Below, in pieces: positions 1-5,202 of a stretch of DNA of 7,267 nt. Position 1 is the stretch's first letter, and every line of letters begins with the position of its first letter. The DNA lies in assembly GCA_902805995.1 (NCBI GenBank), contig CADCUU010000102.1:1-7267 (forward strand). The letters run 5' to 3'. A model generated the notes under the pieces. That model did not search any database. It saw only the letters and a list, made by a program, of their open reading frames with translations, and was not told the DNA's origin. The position numbers and the translations under genes were made by a program. This stretch comes from an uncultured Rubellimicrobium sp. GTDB lineage: Bacteria > Pseudomonadota > Alphaproteobacteria > Rhodobacterales > Rhodobacteraceae.

Positions 1-723
1 CTGGAGGCCGCGCTCGCGGCGGGCGTGCCGGCCGATGCGCTGCTGCCCGGCACCTCCGTTCCTTCGGTGACCGACACCGTCGCGCTCACACGGCATGCGG
101 TTCAGGCGGGCGCGCGCGGCGTCGTAATGCTGCCGCCCTTCTACTACAAGGCCTTTTCCGACGAAGGGCTGTTCCGCTTCTATGCCAAGGTGATCGAGGG
201 CGTGGCCGACGACCGGCTCAGGGTCCTGCTTTACCACATCCCCATGTTCACCGGCGTGCCCATCAGCCATTCGCTGATCGCGATGCTGCGCCAAGCTTTT
301 CCCGACACCGTGGTCGGCATCAAGGACAGCGATGGCAAGATCGAGAACATGCAGGCCATGTCAGCGGCCTTTCCCGGCTTCGGCGTGCTTGCCGGGGCCG
401 ATCCGCTCCTCCTCCCGGTCCTGCAGGCGGGTGGGGCAGGCTGCATCACCGCCTCCTCGAACGTCGTCGCGCGCGAACTGCGGACCGTCTACGACCACTG
501 GAACGACCCTTCCAGGGCCGATGAGGTCAAGGCGGCGCAGGATACGATCGTGGCCTGGCGCAATCTGACCAACGCCTATGTCCAGCTTCCCACGGTCAAG
601 GCGATGCTCGCCCGTCGGCGGGGCGACTTGGGCTGGCTCAACATCCATCCGCCCTTCACGCCACTCTCCGATCCCGAATGCGAGAAGGTCTGGGCCGAGA
701 TGGCCCGCCTGGAAGCGCTCTGA
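1..723 (+). CDS. DHDPS/NAL-family class I aldolase (5'-truncated by window edge)
   Basis: This is a Schiff-base aldolase/lyase of the dihydrodipicolinate synthase superfamily, a TIM barrel using pyruvate or a 2-keto acid. The reading frame is open from base 1 and gives 240 residues before TGA. Family members are usually 290-315 residues, so roughly 65-75 are missing, including the N-terminal GTxGE region. The visible part starts in the family pattern LLPGTS...TDTVALTRHA and continues with PPFYYK. The family's catalytic tyrosine lies in LLYHIP (Tyr codon 232-234) and the Schiff-base lysine in VGIKDSDG (Lys codon 322-324). AGADPLLLPVLQAGGAGCI follows, as in relatives. The GTG at 25 falls inside conserved barrel sequence and is not a start. 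It probably forms an operon with the downstream dehydrogenase, 12 bp away. Since it sits in a sugar locus rather than among lysine genes, a 2-keto-3-deoxy sugar-acid aldolase or dehydratase role is more likely than DapA. The exact substrate is unknown. Confidence 0.9.
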   Translation: MEAALAAGVPADALLPGTSVPSVTDTVALTRHAVQAGARGVVMLPPFYYKAFSDEGLFRFYAKVIEGVADDRLRVLLYHIPMFTGVPISHSLIAMLRQAFPDTVVGIKDSDGKIENMQAMSAAFPGFGVLAGADPLLLPVLQAGGAGCITASSNVVARELRTVYDHWNDPSRADEVKAAQDTIVAWRNLTNAYVQLPTVKAMLARRRGDLGWLNIHPPFTPLSDPECEKVWAEMARLEAL

Positions 724-735
724 AAGGAAGCCACG

Positions 736-1857
736 ATGTCCAAGTCCCGCATCATCACTCTGCACCAGCCGAAGCGGCTTGAGATCGGCGCGGGTGCTTC
801 GGCCCGCGTCGGCACCTGGGCCGAGGGGGCCGAGCGCGTCTTCGTTGTCGCGACGCCGCACACCTCCGGGTTCGTGGACCGGCTCGGCCTGACGGGGCAG
901 GTCACGGTCTTCGACGCCATCCCAGGGGAACCCGACATCCCCACCTTCGAGGCCGCGCTGGCGGCGGCGCGCGCTGCGCAGCCGGACCTCGTCGTGGGGC
1001 TTGGCGGCGGATCGGTCCTCGACGTGGCCAAGCTGGTCGCCGCGATGTGGGATGGCGGGCAGACGCTGAGGGAGGTCGCGGGGCCCAACCGGGTGGCCGG
1101 GCGGCGCACGCGTCTCGCGCAGGTTGCGACCACCGCCGGGACCGGCTCCGAGGCTGGCATCCGCTCCCTCATCACCGACCCTGGCGCGGGCGCGAAGATC
1201 GCCGTCGAAAGCCCGCACCTGATCGCCGACCTGGCCGTGCTCGACCCCGAGCTGACCTACTCGGTCCCTCCGGCTGTCACGGCGGCCACGGGCATCGACG
1301 CGATGGCGCATTGCGTCGAGGCGTTCACCAACATCAACGCGCATCCTGTCATCGACGGCTTTGCCCGGATGGGCATCGACCTCGTCGGTCGCTATCTCGC
1401 CCGGGCTGTGGCAGATGGGTCGGACACCGAGGCCCGCGAAGGCATGATGCTGGCCTCGTTCTACGGTGGCATCTGCCTGGGCCCGGTGAACACTGCGGCA
1501 GGTCATGCTTTGGCCTATCCACTGGGCACCCTTCTGCACCTTCCCCACGGGCTCGCCAACGCGATCATCTTCCCGCATGTTCTGGCTTACAACGAGCCTG
1601 TCGCGCCGGAGAAAACCGCCGAGATCGTCAGGGCGCTGGGGCTGACGGAGCGGGCGGGCAACAAGGACCTGCTGCAGGCGGCCCACACCTTCTGCGCCGG
1701 CCTCGGCGTGGAGATGAGCCTCAGGGCAAATGGTGCGACCGAGGAGCAGCTTCCCCGCTTCGCACGCGATGCGCACGCGATCCGTCGGCTCATGGACAAC
1801 AACCCGCGCAGCATGAGCGAGGATGATGTCCTCGCCATCTACCGGGCCGCGTTCTGA
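736..1857 (+). CDS. Iron-containing (group III) alcohol dehydrogenase
   Basis: This 373-residue protein, a normal length for the family, is an NAD(P)-dependent alcohol or hydroxy-acid dehydrogenase of the Fe-ADH family (FucO/maleylacetate reductase relatives). The N-terminal nucleotide-binding domain shows GLGGGSVLDVAK (residues 88-99) and TTAGTGSEA (132-140). The C-terminal helical domain carries the four metal ligands expected from FucO: Asp188 and His192 in GIDAMAH, His257 in GHALAYPLG, and His271 in PHGLANAI. The His257-His271 spacing matches FucO 263-277. At the position of FucO His267 it has Tyr261. The ATG at 736 is preceded by a good Shine-Dalgarno AAGGAAG (724-730), 12 bp after the aldolase stop, so the two are probably co-transcribed. 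Its stop lies 2 bp from the stop of the opposing regulator gene. The neighbours suggest it oxidises or reduces a hydroxyl of a sugar acid, polyol or phosphorylated intermediate. The substrate cannot be read from the sequence. Confidence 0.93.
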   Translation: MSKSRIITLHQPKRLEIGAGASARVGTWAEGAERVFVVATPHTSGFVDRLGLTGQVTVFDAIPGEPDIPTFEAALAAARAAQPDLVVGLGGGSVLDVAKLVAAMWDGGQTLREVAGPNRVAGRRTRLAQVATTAGTGSEAGIRSLITDPGAGAKIAVESPHLIADLAVLDPELTYSVPPAVTAATGIDAMAHCVEAFTNINAHPVIDGFARMGIDLVGRYLARAVADGSDTEAREGMMLASFYGGICLGPVNTAAGHALAYPLGTLLHLPHGLANAIIFPHVLAYNEPVAPEKTAEIVRALGLTERAGNKDLLQAAHTFCAGLGVEMSLRANGATEEQLPRFARDAHAIRRLMDNNPRSMSEDDVLAIYRAAF

Positions 1858-1859
1858 GC

Positions 1860-2591
1860 CTACTCGGCGGCGAGCTCGTCTTCGGCTGGTCGCCGACGCT
1901 CGAACAGGCGCTCGCGCGAGCCGTTCAGGTGACTGCGCATGAGGTCTCGCGCCCGGTCGCTGTCCCGGGCGCGAATGGCCTCGAAAATCGCCGCATGCTC
2001 TCCAAAGACACGTGCCAGCCCAGTGCTGTCGCGCTTGATGGAGATGCCGTGGAAGCGCATTCCGACGGCGATGTGGTCCTTGAGGGCCTCCAGCGCGGTC
2101 GAGAAGTAGGTGTTCTCAGCCGCTACGGCGATCGCAAGGTGGAACTCGAAGTCGGCGTCCTCACGATGCGACTGCCGGTTGGTGGCGTCCCGAAGAAGCT
2201 CCAACGCGGCTTCAATGTTCGCAAGGGTCGCAGGCCTGTGACGCTCCGCCGCCAAGGCCGCGGCCTCGGGCTCGAGGGTCACGCGAAATTCGTAGCAGTT
2301 GAGCAGGTCGGACACGTTCTCAAGCTGTCCGAAGCCGAGCGGCTGCTTGAGCCCGATGGACCGCACGAAGCTGCCAGCGCCCTGCCGGGAGTAGATCAGC
2401 CCCTGCTCGCGCAGACGTCGCAGCGCCTCGCGTACGATGGGGCGGGATACCTCGAACTCGGCGGCGAGATCATGCTCCGTCGGGAGTCGCTCGTCGGGCC
2501 GGTAAGCCCCGGACTTGATGGCTCGATGCATCCGGTCGAAGACCACATCGGGCAGGCTCTTTCGACCGGGACCGCCTCCTGCCGCACTCAT
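1860..2591 (-). CDS. GntR-family transcriptional regulator, FadR subfamily (FCD domain)
   Basis: This 243-residue DNA-binding regulator probably controls the flanking catabolic genes. Residues about 13-78 form the GntR winged helix: PDVVFDRMHRAI, RLPTEHDLAAEF, VSRPIVREALRRL, then the wing RQGAGSFV. Residues about 95-230 form the all-helical FCD ligand domain. Its candidate metal and ligand residues are Asp147 and His151 (DFEFH), His199 (GEHAAIFEAI) and His221 (MRSHL). This is the D-x3-H...H...H pattern of FadR-type sensors that bind small carboxylates or sugar acids through a metal. The ATG (2589-2591) overlaps the kinase stop in an ATGA junction and is preceded by AGGAGAG (2599-2605 complement, 7-nt spacer). 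Co-translation with the kinase is therefore likely. An operator candidate is the inverted repeat upstream of the kinase (3688-3707). The regulator probably represses the locus until an intermediate binds; the effector is unknown. Confidence 0.94.
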   Translation of the reverse strand: MSAAGGGPGRKSLPDVVFDRMHRAIKSGAYRPDERLPTEHDLAAEFEVSRPIVREALRRLREQGLIYSRQGAGSFVRSIGLKQPLGFGQLENVSDLLNCYEFRVTLEPEAAALAAERHRPATLANIEAALELLRDATNRQSHREDADFEFHLAIAVAAENTYFSTALEALKDHIAVGMRFHGISIKRDSTGLARVFGEHAAIFEAIRARDSDRARDLMRSHLNGSRERLFERRRPAEDELAAE

Positions 2592-3625
2592 CGCTTCGCT
2601 CTCCTGATCATCTCAGCCACGCGCATCAATGCTCCGACATCTCCGAAACCACCGGACTTGGCGACAATGGTCAGACCTTCGACGACCCCCACCGGAAGGC
2701 CTGGCAGGCACTCCCCCAAGAGGCGCATCCGGTCAATGCCCATAGCGCCAAGGACAGCCTCGGCCGTGGCGCCGCCGGTCAGGAAGAGGGTGTCACAGCA
2801 ATCCAGGACAATCCGGCGCAGATGCTCCGCCAAGTTGATCGCGACTTCGTGGGGCTGGGCCGCCCGATCGCCGAGTGTCGCCTGCACGAGAACGAGGTTT
2901 GTCCCAGCTTCGAACACTCGGCGCGCGTCAAAGATGCCATTGGGGGCAGGGATATGCATGACATCCTCTTGGCTCCGAAGCGCCTCGACTTGGGCCAGCG
3001 TAATGGGATCGCGTGATCCCACCACCAGAATGCCACGTGGTCCGGCCAAGGCTGGGGCCGTTGGCTGCTCGACCCCCGTCGCCCGTCGTGCCAGGGCCTC
3101 GGCCAATCCGCGCGCGCCGACCAGCAGGTCGGCCTTGTCCGCCCGGTCGAGCGCTGCCTGCATCTCCTCGCTGTTTCGAACATCCGGAATTGTGCTGCGC
3201 CCTGCGAACCGACCGAGGACTGCCGCGATCGGGATGGCGCCCTCCACTCCGAAGCCGGTGACCGCTCCGTCCTTCACGACCCGCCCGAAGTCCACGATTG
3301 CCGGAGCGACGAGGGCGCCAGAGAACGTCAGCGCCGACAGTTCCGCCTCGATATGGCCCTTTAGGCGCGAGTCGATCTTCTTGAAGATGCGAACCCCCGG
3401 CGGCAGCGCGGCCACGGCAAGGGTCACCGCGGCCTTCGCTTCTTCAGCGGTCAGTTCGCGCGACCGGGTGCTGACTGCAACGATGTCTGCTCCTTGCAGG
3501 CAAGCCTCCGCGGTTGCGTCTGCGCGCAGGGCCACCTCCACCCGGCAACCACGTGCGGCAAAGGGGGCTGCCGAGTCGAGGGCGCCTGTCAGGTCGTCGG
3601 CCAGGATTGCAAGCTGCAGCGCCAA
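2588..3625 (-). CDS. DUF1537 / four-carbon acid sugar kinase family protein
   Basis: This is an ATP-dependent kinase of the DUF1537 family, whose characterised members (OtnK, DtnK, EtnK types) phosphorylate the 4-OH of tetronates or 3-oxo-tetronates. The N-terminal substrate domain shows ADDLTGA (residues 9-15), VSTRSREL (51-58) and FKKIDSRLKGH (81-91; commonly KKIDSTLRGN). The C-terminal nucleotide domain shows GILVVGSRDPIT (198-209), LTGGATAEAV (282-291), GE (304-305) and the glycine-rich AKSGGFGD (322-329). At 345 residues it is shorter than many relatives (about 390-480), yet motifs from both domains are present, so it looks compact rather than broken. The start is a TTG at 3623-3625, placing ADDLTGA at the usual distance from the N-terminus. 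The frame is open only to a TAA at 3650-3652 and has no ATG or GTG there; the Shine-Dalgarno is weak. It is the first gene of a minus-strand pair with the GntR regulator. The exact sugar acid is unknown. Confidence 0.88.
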   Translation of the reverse strand: MALQLAILADDLTGALDSAAPFAARGCRVEVALRADATAEACLQGADIVAVSTRSRELTAEEAKAAVTLAVAALPPGVRIFKKIDSRLKGHIEAELSALTFSGALVAPAIVDFGRVVKDGAVTGFGVEGAIPIAAVLGRFAGRSTIPDVRNSEEMQAALDRADKADLLVGARGLAEALARRATGVEQPTAPALAGPRGILVVGSRDPITLAQVEALRSQEDVMHIPAPNGIFDARRVFEAGTNLVLVQATLGDRAAQPHEVAINLAEHLRRIVLDCCDTLFLTGGATAEAVLGAMGIDRMRLLGECLPGLPVGVVEGLTIVAKSGGFGDVGALMRVAEMIRRAKR

Positions 3626-3687
3626 AGGGTCGGACTCACAAATGAGATGTTACTTGCTCGTTCTCCATGAACCATGATTAACCGTGC

Positions 3688-3707
3688 AGCTACAAGCAAA
3701 TGTAGCT
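3688..3707. promoter_or_regulatory. Perfect 7-bp inverted repeat, candidate operator
   Basis: The sequence reads AGCTACA-N6-TGTAGCT, a perfect dyad over 20 bp with an AT-rich centre, about 63 bp upstream of the kinase start codon. FadR-subfamily GntR regulators bind short dyads with GT/AC half-sites, and a gene for one lies in the adjacent operon. An autoregulatory operator is therefore a reasonable guess. It could instead form a small RNA hairpin (7-bp stem, 6-nt loop), but it lacks a U tract, so a terminator is unlikely. Confidence 0.45.
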
Positions 3708-3866
3708 CAGCTTGCCGTGGAATTTACACCTAAGTGACAATTGATGCAGGATGACGGGCTGCCTCCCAGCCGATCCGCGGAACGGGGTGCATCGGCTGCT
3801 GCAACTTCGTCCCAAACAGGGGCGGCAGGGTCGAAGAACACTGCCAGGGCAGCCAAACAGTCAAAG

Positions 3867-3871
3867 AGGAG
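3867..3871 (+). promoter_or_regulatory. Shine-Dalgarno that sets the phosphatase start
   Basis: AGGAG within AAAGAGGAG lies 7 nt upstream of the ATG at 3879. No comparable site precedes the upstream in-frame TTG/ATG at 3741/3744. This fixes the start so that the HAD nucleophile motif falls at residue 12, as usual in the family. Confidence 0.8.
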
Positions 3872-3878
3872 ACAACCC

Positions 3879-4577
3879 ATGCCTGACGATGTCCGGGGAA
3901 CAGTGATATTCGACCTCGACGGTACCTTGGTGGACAGTGCCCCCGACCTCGCAGACGCTCTCGACACCGTTTTGGTCGAACAGGGTCTTGCACCTGTCGG
4001 GCTTGCAGGCACCCGGGCATTGATCGGCCATGGCATCGCTGCGCTGGTCCGTGGAGCCCTCATCCAGCGTGGCTGCAACCCCGGCGAAGCGGAGTTCTCA
4101 GCTGTCCTGGAGCGATTCCTGCATCTCTATGGCGGGCAGCTTTCGGCCAAGACCCAAGCCTATCCTGGGGTCGGCCAAGCCTTGTCTGCACTTCGCCACG
4201 CGGGATGGCGTCTTGTTGTCTGCACCAACAAACGTGAGGACTTTTCGCGAAGGATACTGGAGGACTTGGGCCTCCTGCCCGAGTTCGATGTCATCGCAGG
4301 GCCTGACACCTTTGGTGTTGCCAAGCCGGATCCTGCTCACCTGACACGGACGCTACCACAAGCATCGCCTGGGCCTCACTTGGCCATTGTCGTCGGCGAC
4401 TCCGCGGTCGACGTGGCGGCCGCCCGCGCCGCAGGACTTCCTGTCATTGCCGTGGCCTGGGGCTACGCCCGCCGACCTGCCTTCGAACTCGGAGCCGACG
4501 AGGTGGTCGACAACTTCGAACAGGTGCCTGCGACCGTGGAGAAACTTGCTCGCGCTTATCAACCGACCGGCACCTGA
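3879..4577 (+). CDS. HAD-superfamily hydrolase, phosphoglycolate phosphatase-like
   Basis: This 232-residue cytosolic phosphatase resembles the Gph/PGP branch of the HAD superfamily and has a typical length. All four catalytic motifs are intact. Motif I is FDLDGTLVDS (nucleophile Asp12, acid/base Asp14). Motif II is Thr116 in VVCTNK, motif III is Lys149 in VAKPDP, and motif IV is VGDSAVD with Asp174 and Asp178, which bind Mg2+. The helical cap lies between motifs I and II (about residues 18-95), as in subfamily IA. It is divergent from the kinase operon and is followed by the IS-remnant region. Phosphoglycolate phosphatases detoxify 2-phosphoglycolate. In a sugar-acid locus it might act on that or on another small phosphorylated acid or sugar phosphate, because HAD specificity is hard to assign by eye. 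I leave the symbol blank since gph is plausible but unproven. Confidence 0.9.
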   Translation: MPDDVRGTVIFDLDGTLVDSAPDLADALDTVLVEQGLAPVGLAGTRALIGHGIAALVRGALIQRGCNPGEAEFSAVLERFLHLYGGQLSAKTQAYPGVGQALSALRHAGWRLVVCTNKREDFSRRILEDLGLLPEFDVIAGPDTFGVAKPDPAHLTRTLPQASPGPHLAIVVGDSAVDVAAARAAGLPVIAVAWGYARRPAFELGADEVVDNFEQVPATVEKLARAYQPTGT

Positions 4578-4610
4578 AGAACCCGCCTGCACTCATTCGC
4601 CGAGCCCGAC

Positions 4611-5000
4611 GGCCTCTGTTGTAGGATTCAGCCTAAGAGCGCGAGCTGTCTCTAACTTCCCGCCGTTTCATTCAGCGCGCTTGGTCTCGGGCCTGGCGAG
4701 GCGGGAAATCGGTTGAGGTGGGCAGTGCGGGTCCTAAGCTCGACGGTGCAACGGTCGAAGGTGCGGGCCACGAGGCGTTCACGCAGGAGCTTCAGGTGCC
4801 ATATCTTGGCCCCGATGCGACTTGGTCGGTGGTGGCCGCTCCAGATAGTCCGGCCGAGGTGACGGCTGGCCCGCAGGATTTCGTTTCGCGCCTGAGCCCC
4901 CGGGGGCGGTCTCCATCCAGTGTCGCGCGTTATGCCGAGTGGGCGCGACCGCATAGGCTTCGTGGGCGGCAATGGATGCGTGACTGGTCCGGGTGTCGTG
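4611..5000 (-). mobile_element. Probable IS5-family insertion sequence remnant
   Basis: The stretch between the phosphatase and the permease carries a decayed transposase C-terminus (separate entry) followed, in transcription order, by about 57 bp and a sequence that begins GGCCTCTGTTGTAGG when read on the plus strand at 4611. Ends of the GGC(C)TCTGTTG type occur in several IS families, so 4611 is a candidate terminal repeat. I found no matching inverted copy towards 5202, and the N-terminal two thirds of a transposase are absent. The element therefore appears truncated. The outer boundaries, especially at the right, are guesses. Confidence 0.45.
4668..5000 (-). pseudogene. Decayed IS5-family transposase, C-terminal fragment
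   Basis: Read on the minus strand, one frame gives DTRTSHASIAAHEAY, then NARHWMETAPG (about 4997-4900). A neighbouring frame continues AQARNEILRASRHLGRTIW, then LKLLRERLVARTFDR and AHLNRF (about 4897-4706). Joined, these follow the order I remember for IS5-group transposases of alphaproteobacteria (DTRxCHxAIA..., NAxxWK, RNEALRASxxLGRxIW, GYHRRSRxETKMxxxKLLGQ, LNRFTALG). The join falls in a CCCCCGGGGG run at 4897-4906, where removing one base restores the frame. Near the end, one further shift would give RPETKRAE and a TGA at 4668-4670. The YREK signature (Y-x2-R-x3-E-x6-K) reads HHRPSRIGAKI...K, so Tyr, Arg and the catalytic Glu are replaced. It must be inactive. The family call rests on recalled family patterns, not a search. 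Confidence 0.6.
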
Positions 5001-5041
5001 GGCGCGCCGACTTTCTCTCGGCACCCTGACCCCAAAGCGCC

Positions 5042-5188
5042 CTAGCCAAATGTTCTCCACACCTTGGCCGGGTCGGTCGATAGGGGCCGATCCTGGTTGA
5101 TCGGTCTGGCAGTACCCTCGAAGGGCAGATCCCGGACCTTGCCGCCGCTTCTGCCCTTGCGGCCGAGAACGCGTACCGGATCCCGCAT
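5042..5188 (-). other. 48-codon ORF of unknown status
   Basis: On the minus strand an ATG at 5186-5188 opens 48 codons ending in TAG (5042-5044). The product is basic and begins MRDPVRVLGRKGRSGGKVRD. Its codons look reasonably like the host's (mostly G/C third positions) apart from a few AGA, ACA and TTT codons. There is no clear Shine-Dalgarno, no membrane segment and no motif I recognise. It lies directly downstream of the permease in the same orientation and just upstream of the transposase remnant. It may be a fragment of a broken gene, part of the IS debris, or chance. I do not claim it is expressed. Confidence 0.25.
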
Positions 5189-5202
5189 CAAGGACCAAAG
5201 GT

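Larger units (their letters stand above)
3626..3878. promoter_or_regulatory. Divergent intergenic control region between kinase and HAD phosphatase genes
   Basis: This non-coding stretch separates the minus-strand kinase/regulator pair from the plus-strand phosphatase, so it should hold promoters for both directions. Bases about 3640-3750 are visibly more AT-rich than the flanking genes. It contains the inverted repeat described separately and a shorter GTTC-N5-GAAC palindrome at 3660-3672. On the plus strand TTGCCG (3712-3717) is a weak -35 candidate without a convincing -10 partner. I found no sigma-70 pair on either strand that I would defend. The phosphatase frame stays open here back to TTG/ATG codons at 3741/3744, but the low-complexity translation and the downstream Shine-Dalgarno argue that this part is leader, not protein. 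Confidence 0.5.

Noticed and set aside
361..1776. Minus-strand ORF of 471 codons
   Set aside because: It runs antisense to the aldolase and Fe-dehydrogenase. It shows no recognisable domain and is rich in Arg, Gly and Asp, as expected from the complement of GC-biased codons.
1868..1895. CGGCGA...TCGCCG inverted repeat as a terminator for the dehydrogenase
   Set aside because: It has only a 6-bp stem with a 16-nt loop and no T run, and it lies inside the regulator coding sequence, so it is probably chance in GC-rich DNA.
1929..3677. Long plus-strand ORF of 582 codons
   Set aside because: It lies opposite the regulator and kinase genes, which carry clear family motifs on the minus strand. Its translation is low-complexity and Arg/Ser/Ala/Pro-rich, a typical antisense shadow in GC-rich DNA.
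3741..3878. 46-codon N-terminal extension of the HAD phosphatase
   Set aside because: It would begin at TTG/ATG without a Shine-Dalgarno and is low-complexity. The ATG at 3879 has a strong AGGAG and gives the normal family length.
4718..5029. Plus-strand ORF of 103 codons in the gene-less gap
   Set aside because: No motif or ribosome site is evident, and the opposite strand holds the more convincing transposase remnant.
5147..5166. GCCGC-N10-GCGGC as a terminator after the permease
   Set aside because: The stem is only 5 bp, the loop is large and no U tract follows on either strand.
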